From: Tamarix chinensis
Taxonomy: Eukaryota > Streptophyta > Magnoliopsida > Caryophyllales > Tamaricaceae
Length of the DNA: 64,000 bases
Assembly (NCBI GenBank): GCA_030549775.1
Contig: CM060175.1
Location: forward strand, 44,147,415 to 44,211,414
Direction: 5' to 3'
Shown piece after piece: positions 13,091 through 23,480 of this stretch (the stretch's first letter is position 1; the number at the start of each line of letters is the position of its first letter). Below the pieces are notes generated by a model. It had not been told where the DNA came from, did no database searches, and saw nothing but the letters and a program-made list of their open reading frames with translations. A program made the position numbers and the translations under genes.

Positions 13091-13599
13091 AAGCCTGATT
13101 GTAGGAGTTGCGGAAGATTTTTCTTCCCCGAAACCCTCGGCGAGGGCTACCATCATCGAGACTTTAGACGCCTCTTCCGCCTCCGTTAGCCAACTTCAGC
13201 GCCACTAAATCATATCATTTTCTTCCCTGAAATTTTCTCTAGCTAACTAAACCATTTTCACCTCTCGATTCTTCTTGCACGGGCCTCCATAGCTGTGCCA
13301 AGTTGGTTGCTCGTTCTCGCCGGAATTTTGACCCCGAAGCCTTAAACCGCCTTCCGCCGCCGTGCGCCGCCACCTTTGGCTGCACCACCACCATCATTTT
13401 GTCCCTCTCCTCCTGGGAAACAATAAACTCCTCTTATATCACCTCAATTCTCCCTATATTTTTCCCAACATCCATCTTTCTCTTTGTTCTTCTATTTTTC
13501 CGGCCACCGCCGCCGCCGCCGTGAACCACCGCCGGTGCCGCCTATCCCCACCAGCTTAAGGTTGAACCCTAGACCCTCTCAACCATTTTCCATTTTATT

Positions 13600-14215
13600 A
13601 TAAGCCTTGATTTAATTTATTTCAATTATTTGCATATAAATACCATTATTATTATTCTTAATATTTATATTCTTAATATGTTTTATTATTAATTGATGTA
13701 AAATTTATGCTGAATTGTACTTGCAGGGTGGAGAGTGGTAATAAAATAATTTTATTGTTAGTTTCGAATTTTAAGTTATTAAGTGAATTATTATAGGATT
13801 ATTATCATTCTTCTTCTTATTATTATTATTAATATTATAATTATTAGAATAATTATTATTAACGTTTTATTATTTATTCTGGAAAATCTTAGGCCCTAAT
13901 TTTTTATTAACTTTTGCACTTATTTATTTGAGTACTATTATTTCTACTGTTCTTATAACCATTAATAATAATAGTATCATTATCTTTATTATTTTAATGT
14001 TATTATATATGTTAGTAATTTTATTATTAATATTAAATAAATGGTAATTCATTATTTATTTGAAAACTTATATTTTATTGTTATTGTTATTATTATTATT
14101 TATTATTATTATTATTATTACTATTGTTATTATTATTTATATTCTCATTGATAGTAGTTTTATTAATTTTGATATTATTATATTAGTATCATTATTATTA
14201 TTAGGGTAAAGTCTT
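13600..14215 (+). repeat. TTA-rich microsatellite block of LTR A
   Basis: Imperfect (TTA)n / (ATT)n runs interrupted by TTAATG and TATTTA. The block is at the same position in LTRs B, C, D (as AAT) and E. Confidence 0.85.
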
Positions 14216-14368
14216 TAACCCTATATTACCAAGGTTTATAATATCTCTATTATTTTTATGTCTTTAGCAAAGTTAGAATTTTGTTAAGGTTATTTTATTA
14301 GTATGTTATTAATTGGTCAAAGCCCTAAGGAGGCGTAGGAACGTGCTCCAAGACCGGTGTCGTTTCAG

Positions 14369-14370
14369 GT
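14369..14370 (+). other. Conserved splice-donor-like site in LTR A
   Basis: TTTCAG|GTAAGG after a conserved block GTGCTCCAAGACCGGTGTCG. The same context and GTAAG occur in B (39686), C (56057), E (61161) and, on the minus strand, D (21270-21271). Matches the plant consensus AG|GTAAG. Confidence 0.45.
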
Positions 14371-14689
14371 AAGGGGTGCTAAGGCCTTTTTATGTGCTAA
14401 TGTGCATTGTGTGCCTCGTATGTTATGCATTCTATGTTTATGATTATTATTTATGCCGTATATGATATGACATGGAGTTGAAGTATGTTTTCGTATGGCA
14501 TGTGTATTATTTGTGTATGACCCTGTAAGACATGCATGTGAGGATGTTGATATGATTTTATGTGGGAGAAAGGATGAAAAAGGAGGATGGAGAAAGAAGT
14601 TGATTAAGGGATGTGAGTTGACCTAAGTATTCCATTGATTCATGAGTAAAGGAATAAAATGGAGAATTTTAGGGTTTCGTGTGTGAGAA

Positions 14690-15065
14690 TCTGATTTATG
14701 ATTTTTGAGGTTTTGTATGGAGAATATAATTTATGGTTTTATATGGGGAAGTTTAATTTATGGTTTTGTATGGTTTTGTGGGAGACAATATAATTTATGA
14801 CGTTATATGGGAGAATTGAATTTATGGTTTGTTAGGGAGAATCTAATTTAAGACGTTATTTGGGAGAATGTAATTTATGATATTATATGGGAGAACCTAA
14901 TTTATGATTTGATTAGGAGAATATAATTTATGATTTGTTTGGGAGAATCCAATTTATGGTTTTGCTTGGGAGATTCTAATTTATGATTTTATGGGGAAGA
15001 ATCGAACTTATGGTCTTGTATGGGAGAATCTAATTTGTGGTTATGAAAGGGGAGAATCTAATCAA
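14690..15065 (+). repeat. Minisatellite: 'gggagaatctaatttatggt' units
   Basis: About 28-30 bp degenerate tandem units, also at 40015-40265 in LTR B and 56340-56600 in LTR C. The repeated open frames they create (for example in LTR C) are by-products of the repeat. Confidence 0.85.
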
Positions 15066-15319
15066 TTTTAATTATGTGGAAAAATCTTTGGGTTTTGTAT
15101 GATTTGAATCTTTGTGTTGGTATGGATTGAATTTAGGGTTTTGTGTGAATGAATCTTTGGGTTGTATATGGTTTGAACTTAGGGTTTGGTAAGGATGAAT
15201 GCTTAGTTTGGTATGGATGAATCTTTGGGTTTTATATGGTTTGAATCTAGGGTTTGGTATGAATGAATCTTTGGGATTGAATTTAAGGTTTTGTATGATG
15301 AGATTTTGGGTTTTGCATA

Positions 15320-15500
15320 ATGGTTAATGGTTATATGGTGGTATTAGGGTTTACATGGCGGTATTAGGGTTTGTATGAGGTTACTAAGGTTTGTATGGTG
15401 GTATTTATGGTTTGTATGGTGGTATTTATAGTTGTATGGTGGTATTAGGGTTTACATGGTGACATTGATGGTTGAATGATGGTATTAGGGTTTGCATTGT
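15320..15500 (+). repeat. Minisatellite: 'tatggtggtattagggttt' units
   Basis: About 20-22 bp units, alternating 'tattagggttt' and 'tatttatggttg' forms; expanded in LTR B (40380-40620), few in LTR C (56680-56760). Confidence 0.85.
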
Positions 15501-15889
15501 TGAATTTAGGGTTTCACATGGAATCTTTAGGGTTTGCATGACAAAGGTTCGAAGGTTTGCATGGGGAGATTAATGTCTGCATGGGTATGAAATTTACGTG
15601 TGAAAAGTTAATTTGAGATGTAAGGAAGGTCATGTAAGTGTGGTTTGGGCGTTTGAGCACTTGGGATGGAAAATAGCACGTGGAGCAAATTAAGGGTACA
15701 GAGGAGACTGAATTATAATTTGTTGAGGATAATGGTGGTCTGTGGTGGCTGCTTAGGGTTTTGTCGTATCAAGTATATTTGGTGATTAAAGTGTAATTGT
15801 GATTTGTGATGTGTGTTGATTCATGCATGTCCAGGGAAAGCTTTGAATAAGATACTTAAGACACTAATTATTTAAAGTGGAAGATCGTT

Positions 15890-16250
15890 GAGACGGGACC
15901 AACCGATCCACCGGTTCGGAATAGTGGTTAGGGTTTTTACCCTATGTGTGACCGATCCACCGGTTATAATAGTGGTTAGGGCATGATGTCCTATGCGTAA
16001 CCGATCCACCGGTTATAATAGTGGGGGTTCCCGAGCTCAATAAAAATAAACCATAGTTTGCAAGGTACCTAAAAGATACTAATTACTTACAGTGGAACAC
16101 CATGCGAACCGGAGCCAACCGATCCACCGGTTAGGAATAGTGGTTAGGACGCGTAGTCCTATGTGTATCCGATCCACCGGCTATAATAGTGGTTAGGGTA
16201 TGATACCCTATGTGCCTTCGATCCACCGGCTATAATAGTGGGAGCTTCCG
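15890..16250 (+). repeat. Hairpin-unit array of LTR A (two clusters of ~48-bp units)
   Basis: Each ~48-bp unit carries CCGATCCACCGG, then CCAC..(about 11 nt)..GTGG, then a TAGG...CCTA palindrome. Hairpin palindromes: TAGGGTTTTTACCCTA at 15929-15944, TAGGGCATGATGTCCTA at 15977-15993, TAGGACGCGTAGTCCTA at 16145-16161 and TAGGGTATGATACCCTA at 16194-16210. The two clusters are each preceded by a related 'ctaattayttacagtggaa' segment, so the whole is also a ~220-bp higher-order duplication. Confidence 0.85.
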
Positions 16251-16460
16251 TATTTGCATGGATTTGATAAAAGGGTATGATGTGTATCGAATTCCGATAA
16301 AAGACTAATTAAGTAATTAATCGGGACTATGATTGGGCCTTTATGTATGTACCTGAATGATTGGTCGATATGATGATATGATGATGGTCTTTTTGATCTT
16401 TTATTCTTATGCATGATTTTATGTGCTTATGTGTTGGCCTTAGTGCTCGGTTACCTTACT

Positions 16461-16477
16461 CAGTACGTAGCGTACTG
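16461..16477 (+). repeat. Conserved palindrome CAGTACG-TAG-CGTACTG
   Basis: Perfect 7-bp arms around TAG. Found at the same relative site in LTR B (41554-41570), C (58113-58129), D (19551-19567), F (61791-61806) and the G 5' LTR (32947-32963), each with zero to a few arm changes. It is followed by 'atgggtgctgctcattccca', also shared. Confidence 0.8.
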
Positions 16478-16535
16478 ATCACCCTTTCCATGGGTATGCT
16501 CATTCCCACGAGTAGTATGCCCTTCTGATTTGTGC

Positions 16536-16537
16536 AG
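16536..16537 (+). other. Conserved splice-acceptor-like site in LTR A
   Basis: CCTTCTGATTTGTGCAG|GTGGG, a pyrimidine-containing tract with TGCAG|G as in plant acceptors. Also in B (41632), in F on the minus strand (61738-61739) and, weaker, D (19488-19489). Absent from C because of a small deletion. Confidence 0.4.
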
Positions 16538-16806
16538 GTGGGTGAGATATCTGGTGGGACTATGTGTTGAGTTGTGTTTGGCTCAAGTTCGAGAGTGTCG
16601 TGGCCGTATTTCAGCCTTTATGTAATTTTATTTCCTACTATTATTTCTTTGTATTGGAGTATTTATCCTCTTTGATTTCGCACTCTGATTTCTATTTTAT
16701 TACGTTTTTAAACGTTTATGCGTACTCTGATTTTAAGGTATGATCTTTCGAGTTCTTTTATGAACTCTTGATTTGAATTTAATGTAAATCTTTTCCTTAG
16801 CCTTAG

Positions 16807-16852
16807 CACTTGGTACTGGAACGGTCAGAGAGAACTGGTATAGTACTAAGTG
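16807..16852 (+). repeat. Terminal ~46-nt hairpin of LTR A
   Basis: CACTTGGTAC ... GTACTAAGTG arms that pair over most of ~19 bp (with G-T/G-U type changes), about 100 bp before the LTR end. Same structure at 41958-42003 (B), 58483-58528 (C), 19158-19203 (D) and 61474-61519 (F). Confidence 0.75.
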
Positions 16853-16956
16853 TGGCGGTAACATTTCCAGAATTCACGGGTTTTAAGTACTTCTAATTTA
16901 ATTGCTTCTGCTTTTAAGAAAAAAAAATTTAGTGAATTTTGGGGTGTTACACTCAT

Positions 16957-17335
16957 ACCTCAATATCAAAACCAATAATATCTATAACACCATAGGTAAG
17001 GCTTAAAGGAAAAATAGAAAACACATATAAGCATGAAGGCAACTACTAGACACAAGTAGGTACGAAGGCTACTGCCAAACCATAGGTAGGCACAAATGTT
17101 ACTATCAAACCATAGATAGGTATCAAGGCTAATACCAAACCAATACAATAATCATTTTGATTCAACAATGATCACTTCCATCTTTATTTACTTGAGGGAT
17201 GATTTTATCAACTAGAATATATAATGGTAATCCAGCCAAATTGACACAATAAGGCAACATAGTATCTTATTGACTGTCAACCCAAAGACACTAAGGCACT
17301 CTTACCCTACAGAAACATAAAGGAGACATAACACC
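16957..17335 (-). repeat. LTR J remnant with short tandem repeats
   Basis: Contains repeated 'ccaaaccataggtaggyac..aggct' units of roughly 40 bp, the reverse complement of 'agctttggcctggacttatg' units in the G 5' LTR (32310-32405). This supports a minus-oriented G-type LTR. Confidence 0.5.
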
Positions 17336-17540
17336 TGTAACACCCCAAGCTAATGGGAAAATAAATGGGGCACTTTGTAGCCACTTGATAGCACCCCAAG
17401 CCATAATGGTCATAAGAGCCGCCCTAAAATGCTTTTGCATTGATAAGATGGCTCCACAAATCAACATGAACCCTTTGAGCCCATTTTCTCCTTACTCGTG
17501 CACTTCTTGAGAAATTTTTAAAAATTTTTAAAACTTCCTA

Positions 17541-17625
17541 GGAGGGCTACACATCCTAAAAATTGGTCCATGACAAGCACACATGACTATGAAATTCTTA
17601 CGATGGAATCCCTAAAAATATGGTA
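17541..17625 (-). ncRNA. 5S rRNA-derived segment in Cassandra 3' LTR (degenerate)
   Basis: The + strand reads CTTCCTAGGAGGGCTACACATCCTA with AAGCACAC..TGACTATGAAATTCT and GATGGAATCC downstream, which aligns with the reverse complement of plant 5S rRNA positions from the 3' domain back towards box C. Not a functional 5S gene: many substitutions, and it lies inside an LTR. Confidence 0.7.
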
Positions 17626-18039
17626 TACCGTGTTGACATAAGTATCCAAATCAATCCTTATAATACTCTTCACAATTTTGGGAGAATTACATTCTTACCC
17701 AATCAAATATCACAATTTCATCATTAATACTTGACCACTAACTATCTCAATATAGTTTACTAAAGAATTTCCCCAGTAGTTGGTTAACTAGATCATCTAA
17801 ATTTAGCTCATGGCCATGATTTTGTATGATACCATTTATAATACCACAAGTCAATGTGACTAAGTGAGGGGAACTTAGTAGCCATCTGATAGTACCGTAA
17901 GACCACAATGATTGTGGGGGATACTTAGAGTGCTTTTGGATTGATAAATTGGCCCTATAGATCAACATAAGTCATTTCCACATGCTATTACCTTAATCAT
18001 GTACTTCTTGATAAATTTTTAGAAAAATTTTAAAAATTT

Positions 18040-18115
18040 TTAGGAGGGTCACCCATCCTAATAATTAGTCCATGGAAGCTACACTTAATTGTGAAGTTAT
18101 TAGGATGGAATCGCC
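18040..18115 (-). ncRNA. 5S rRNA-derived segment in Cassandra 5' LTR (degenerate)
   Basis: The + strand has AGGAGGGTCACCCATCCTAA, nearly identical to the reverse complement of the conserved 5S 3' end (AGGATGGGTGACCTCCT), followed by AAGCTACACTTAATTGTGAAGT and GATGGAATC. Better preserved than the copy at 17541-17625. In Cassandra this segment supplies pol III promoter boxes. Confidence 0.75.
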
Positions 18116-18193
18116 AAAAAAATGGTATACCATATTGATATGAGTAGCCATATCAATTATTATAACACTTCTCTTAATATTAGGGGTGTTACA

Positions 18194-19058
18194 CTACCTT
18201 ACTAACAAGGACTTGTAATGTATAAGTATGCATATGATCTATAAGTCCACAAATTTAAATGGAGTAAGATATAAAGCTTGGATGTGGCATTAAGGCACAC
18301 CAACAAAAATCCAGATTCAATTGTAGGCTAAACAACATATTTAGGATATCTACCCCTAAAAAGCCGCCATTCCCAATATTTAGGTTTTTCACTTTAAATA
18401 ATAGTATTTTATTCAAGTGACCATAAACCAAAATAATAGACAAACGGTCCCACTTCCATACTCAACCATTTTTGCTCATTTCTAATTATTCAAGAAAATC
18501 ATAATTAAAGTCAATACTAAAGTCCGCATGATCATCTACCAATGTCATCCTCCTATCCATTATTCATATTTAGGCACATTAGTCCAAAAATGACCAAAAT
18601 TCCGCTAGGACCATAATTACCCCATTATCATCCATTTTATTTACTAATTTATCATGGAAAGGCTAAAATATAATGATTAAATCATTTATCATACAATTAA
18701 ATTACCAAACACACCAAATAACCATTTTACACTTCACATGATCTTAACATTCTTATCTAATTCATCCAAAAATGCCCAAACATAGATAATACACATTAGA
18801 TATGCTTATTAGGATAAATATCTTGACATGTTTAAAACAACCAAATTCCACCTAGGGCCTAGAATAATAATAATCATGCTAAACAATTTGTTACTAAAAT
18901 ATCAAATTACATACCACCATACTTAACAATAAATAAGATATACTAGGCATTACTATCAAAATAAAGATCACAATATGCTGAAAAAGAACAAATTGTCCCT
19001 ATAGTACATGATAATAATTAATATTCTAAAAATGAATCTAAGCATACTTAAGCTATCA
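18194..19058 (-). repeat. LTR J remnant, right of Cassandra
   Basis: 18260-18435 matches 62745-62920 of LTR F. The rest (18440-19053) is AT-rich and contains runs such as 'accattttac' and 'attaccaaacacacc' akin to the degenerate 'ttaccaaattacccttc' repeat of LTR F. No gene. Confidence 0.5.
19054..19058. repeat. Target-site duplication of LTR D (TATCA)
   Basis: TATCA at 19054-19058 and 23874-23878, directly outside TGTAACACCCC and GGGGTATTTCA. Confidence 0.95.
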
Positions 19059-19744
19059 TGTAACACCCCCAAATTTACTACTGAAAAATTTCATTTAATT
19101 AAAAGGGTTTAGCGGAAGCGAAAAGATAAAACTGTAAACTCGGGGGCATTACCGCCACACTTAGTACTAGATCGGTTCACTCCTACCGTTCCAGTACTAA
19201 GTGATAAGGCTAAATAAAGTTAACATTATACACAAATCATTAATAAAACATAAGTCATACAGAAATCAGAGTGCGATTTAGGATTATAAACCAAAGAGTA
19301 CGTGACTAGAGTTTTTCAAAACATAAAGCATAGTATGATAACGCGACTAAATATGAAAATATAAGGTCAAATAAAGGAAACAGAGTCCGGCTGAGTCACT
19401 CTCGATCCCCAAGTCAGGTTTAGGCTCAACGCTCAGCCCCACTCGATGCCTCATAGGTGTCGTAGGCATCAAAGACATCATCCCCTACTTGCACAAGCTC
19501 AGATGGGTCTTCTGCTTGTGGGAATGAGTAACACCCACGAAACGGGTGATCAGTACGCTACATACTGAGTAAGGTAACAGATGTGCAAAGGCCAAACATA
19601 CAAACATACAACATAGCATACATGGCACATTCACATAAGCTGCATGTAGTAATCCAGATAATGAAAGTCGGCTATGGTCTAATTGCACTTAATTCCTCAT
19701 GAATCTCTATTAAATGTAGTCATTTCACACCATGATTTTTATTA

Positions 19745-20115
19745 ATCCATGCAAGTACGGGAACCCCACTATTATAGCCGGTGGATCGGTCACTTATAGG
19801 GCAGAACACACCTAACCACTATTATATGCCGGTGGATCGGTCTCCAGGGCAGAACGCTCCTGGCCACTATTATGCCGGTGGATCGGTCTTGCCCCGACTC
19901 TCATGGTGTTTCATTGTAAGTATGTAGTAGCTTTCCCATGATTCATTTACAACATAATGCTTGGTTTGTTGTGCTCGGGATCCCCCATTATTATAGTCGG
20001 TGGATCATCCACTTATAGGGCAGAACGTACCTAACCACTATTATATGCCGTTGGATTGGTCTCTAGGGCACCCCGGCACCTGGCCACTTTTTTGCCGGTG
20101 GATCAGTCTAGGTCC
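19745..20115 (-). repeat. Hairpin-unit array of LTR D
   Basis: Units with 'ccggtggatcgg' and 'accactattat' on the + strand. Here some stems have changed to CCAGG...CCTGG (19840-19862) while others remain TAGG...CCTA (19796-19813). Confidence 0.8.
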
Positions 20116-22257
20116 GGCTCAACAATCTTCCTCTTTGAATGATTAGTATCATATTCGTGTCATCTCGATAAGCTTTTCACCCTTGACATGTATGTCAACA
20201 ACCCTCTACTTTATTCCCCCCAAGAGGGCCCGTCTTATATCTTGAGACTCCTGCGCCCCTTATCACACTCCGACATCCATTTTCCTTTACACTTACCTTT
20301 AAATGAAAAACTCAATCCCCACGGGTGTGGGTTAGGCCCAACACCTTATGACATCAACTCCAACTCTTATCACCCCCTAGGGTTTTCCCTTGAAAACCCT
20401 AATTAGACCTATGTGGCCTAACTTCCTCTCACTTACACAACCATTGCTCCATCCATCTCCCCACATCTCACCTTAATTAGATCTAATCCCCAAACATACC
20501 ACTTTACCTCTCGACTTCGCATATGACTGGAAAACCCTAGTTAGCCACCTCAAACCTTGGTACCTTTCTTCGTCCACAAGTAACCTCTCCCTTTTCTCAC
20601 TCAATATTCCTTCTCTCCCATGACACCCATACTCACTCCTTACAAAAGAAATTCCCATTCTTAACCCGTAGTCCACTCTCCCTTAATCATTTTTACTTCC
20701 ACCATTTCCAGATTATTACTTCCTCCCAAAACCCTAACCGGGTCCCTTATACACCCTTACACAACCCTACGTACTATTTTTCATCCCAAGTCTCCAATCA
20801 CTCCACAACTCTCCCATTAGCTTGTTTACACCCTAATTCAACTTTTCTCAAGTAAGGATCACCCCCATGCAAGATTTATCCATCCCATGCAAACTCTCAA
20901 AGCCCCCATGCAAAACCTAAAATTTCCATGCATGGTTCTCATCTCTCGTTCATTTTGGTCAACTTCATATTCCCCTTAGCATCTCACTTCCCATTTGTTT
21001 ATTTTTTGTCCTTTCATTTCCCATAACACAATATCATTTGTCTTAGCATGCATGTCTTAGAGGGCCATATCATATCACACCACAATCACCACATATACAT
21101 GTCATATTCATGCTATAAGAACTTATACAGAATATACCTCAACTCCAAGCTGCGCTACACATAAGACAAGTTAACGACAATCATACGATACACGACATAT
21201 CATGATATATATATATAGCATCCAAGGCATACAGGTCACACAACACACAAGGGTCTTAGCTACATCCTTACCTAAAGTGACGCCGGGCTTGGAGCACGCT
21301 CCTACAACTCCTTAGGGTTTTGGTTAGATTAACCTATAAAAGGGAAAATACTAAGTATTAGTTTCCCTCAAAAGTACCATCATTCCTTATTTTAGTCTAA
21401 GATTAGGATTATTATTATCAAAGAGAGTATTATACGAAAACTAGGGTTTTTATCTTAAAAATAGTCTACTAAATATTACTAGTCAAAATATTTTTATTTT
21501 AATATTTATTGCTACACTTATATTATTAAACCTATTAGTTTTATTCTTCTAATAATAGTATTGATACTAATTATAGCCAAATAGTGATAATAGTAATACT
21601 AATAGAAATGCTAGTGCTTATAGTGATAGAAACCCTAGCGTTTTTAAGGCTAAGTCTAATAATAGTGTTAGGGTTTAAATAATAATATAATAGTTGCAAT
21701 ACTAACAGAGTACAAGTATTCCTAACGATAATAATGATAAAGGTTTTATTTTGAATAATATTAATATAAGGGTTCAAATGCTTTTGTCACAATAATAGAA
21801 ATAAACTAATACTAATACCAATAATAATAATAATGATAGTAATAGTATTAGTAGTAACTAATAATGCTAGCGACAAAGGCATTAGGAATGATATTAGTAA
21901 TTACTTGAATATTACATGGTAAAAATACTAAGCTTGAGTATTCTTCTTCTTTAAAATGATAATATGCCAACTTGGTTTAAATAACCCTAACAATAATGAT
22001 AGTAATAGTAATAACAACAATAATGATAATAATAATAATAATAATAATAATAGTAATAATAATAATAATGATAGTAATAAAGGTAACTATATTAATACTA
22101 AAGTTGTGAATAATGAAAACAAGGATAGTAATATTAGTGGTAATAATGATAACCACCTTAATGTTAAAGTTGTAGCCTTTTAATTAGTTTAACCTAGTTA
22201 TAAGTATTTTCTGAAATTAGGTTAGGAGACAAGGGTAATACATAATACTATTAATAA

Positions 22258-22258
22258 T

Positions 22259-22328
<70 letters not shown>
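22258..22328 (+). repeat. (AAT)n microsatellite in LTR D
   Basis: Long uninterrupted AAT run at the position of the TTA block of the other LTRs. An open frame of poly-Asn at 21956-22183 arises from a neighbouring AAT/AAC run and is not a gene. Confidence 0.9.
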
Positions 22329-23023
22329 GGATAATACCATTAATGTTAGATAAAATTATTAACACTTATAAAATAAATAGTTTAGGGCTGGGGAAGTTGG
22401 GGAACCACCTAAGATCAGTGGTGAAACCGGTGGTGGCGCGTGCCGGTGACGGAGGCGGTGATGGAGGAGGAAGAGAGGTAGAAAGATCAATATGTAGGCT
22501 AAAGGAGGGGGATTAGAGGGGTGTTTGAGGTGGAGGAAGGTGCAGCAGGTGAAGAGGGGTAGAATGAAGGTGGTGGTGTGGCTAGGAGAGGCGGCGCACG
22601 GTGGTTGGCGCGGCGGCCGAAGGTGGTGGGAGGTGGTGGAAGATGGGGGAGGTAAAGGGAGAAGGAGGCAGGGGGAGATGATGGTATGGGAAGGTAGGGG
22701 AAGGTTCCTTGGGTATTTTGGAGGGTGGAGGAGCTGCTGGTGTCGGCTGGATTGGAGGTGGAAGGCGGCACGAGGGGCGGCGAAGGGTTGCTGAGGGCTG
22801 ATCGAGGTGGCGACTTTATATGGCTGGGGCGGCACATGCAGGGTGAGGCAAGGGGTGGTGGTGGTCTAGTTTCGTAGAGGAGGGTGCAGGGAAGGTCTCG
22901 GTGGGCGGCGTTTGTTGCGGTGGTCACCGGCGGCTGCAGATTATGCGTCTGTTTGGGTGGCGGTGAGAGGTAAGGTTTCTGGGCTTGCAAAAAAGAGAGC
23001 TCGGCTATGGCAGCCCAAGGGTG

Positions 23024-23032
23024 TATTTATAG
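23024..23032 (-). promoter_or_regulatory. TATA box of LTR D
   Basis: Minus strand CTATAAATA, upstream of the donor-like site and downstream of the GC-rich block, in the same relative place as in A, B, C and E. Confidence 0.6.
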
Positions 23033-23465
23033 GCCAATTGAGAGGGAAACGCCAAATGGAGAAGAGGACACTTGTGGGCAGGTGAGGCAGGTCGCCAGCC
23101 AGTGGTGGTAGGCAGCGCATGGCCTGCAAATTGCAAGGCTCGTTTGGCTCGGGGTTGGGAAAAGGAAAGGGTGGCAGCACGCATGAGGAGGGAGGACGAT
23201 TAGGTTGGGTCAAAATGGAAAGGAAAGGGACGGGAATGGCAGGAGAGGACGGCCGAACGGAGCAAGTGGTCGTTGGTAGGCGCAGGCTGCAGTCAGGGGT
23301 TGTAGGCCCGCGTGAGGAGGAAGAAGACAGGCGCGGGGTGGACCGGGAAGGAGAGGGAGCCGGCTGACAGTCATAAAGTCTTTAAACAAAACACGACATC
23401 TCAGCAAATCATGGGACAAAACGCTGCATCGGGTTATGGTTTGGCAACGGTTATAGTCATTAAAC

Positions 23466-23480
23466 GAGACGTAGCGTCTC
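23466..23480. repeat. Palindrome GAGACG-TAG-CGTCTC
   Basis: Perfect 6-bp arms in the promoter-proximal block of LTR D. A matching GAGACG-CTG-CGTCTC is at 54282-54296 in LTR C. Both sit next to repeats of ACGCTGCGTY. Confidence 0.8.

Larger units (their letters stand above)
12027..16951 (+). mobile_element. LTR A: complete solo LTR, 4925 bp
   Basis: TG...CA ends (TGAAATGCCCC / GGGGTGTTACA) with an exact 5-bp duplication CTCAT and no internal direct terminal repeats. Such structures arise by recombination between the two LTRs of a gypsy element. Orientation is set by homology to element G, whose LTR shares the GTAGTGAA...GGGTGTTAYA end and the CAGTACGTAG motif. Internal order: AT-rich start; pyrimidine/GC-rich block 12460-13560 with TATA at 13084; TTA-rich block 13600-14215; splice-donor-like site at 14369; minisatellites 14690-15065 and 15320-15500; hairpin array 15890-16250; palindrome 16461-16477; splice-acceptor-like site at 16537; terminal hairpin 16807-16852. 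The small ORFs in 12395-13559 are low-complexity; I do not call them genes. Confidence 0.9.
17336..18193 (-). mobile_element. Cassandra-type TRIM retrotransposon carrying 5S rRNA-derived sequence
   Basis: An 858-bp unit with two direct repeats: minus-strand 5' LTR 17837-18193 and 3' LTR 17336-17691, separated by only about 145 bp. Both LTRs start TGTAA(C/T) and carry a segment matching the 3' half of plant 5S rRNA (AGGATGGGTGACC-type block at 18040-18056 and 17540-17556; a GATTCCATC.. block 5' of it on the minus strand). The minus-strand PBS TGGTATCA (17827-17834) fits initiator Met tRNA. Size, LTR length and 5S content match Cassandra TRIMs, which encode no protein and rely on other elements. 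Flanks are ACACC and CTACC, so the 5-bp duplication is only 3/5 identical: an old copy. Confidence 0.85.

Noticed and set aside
15320..15500. Repeated TTAGGGTTT looking like interstitial telomere repeats
   Set aside because: The unit is ~20 bp (tatggtggtattagggttt), not 7 bp TTTAGGG, and it is a minisatellite at a fixed place in several LTRs.
15890..16250. CRISPR-like array (regular repeats with spacers)
   Set aside because: The 'spacers' are related palindromes rather than unique sequences, the host is a plant, and the array is part of a solo LTR.
12027..16951. DNA transposon with terminal inverted repeats (TGAAATGCCCC / TGTAACACCCC)
   Set aside because: Ends match at only 8 of 11 positions and are TG..CA with 5-bp duplications; homology with the LTR of element G makes a solo LTR the better reading.
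18040..18115. Functional 5S rRNA gene
   Set aside because: Only part of the 5S sequence is recognisable, with many changes, and it occurs twice within Cassandra LTRs.
21956..22183. Asparagine-rich ORF resembling a prion-like domain
   Set aside because: It is a translated AAT/AAC microsatellite in LTR D; no start context or flanking domain.
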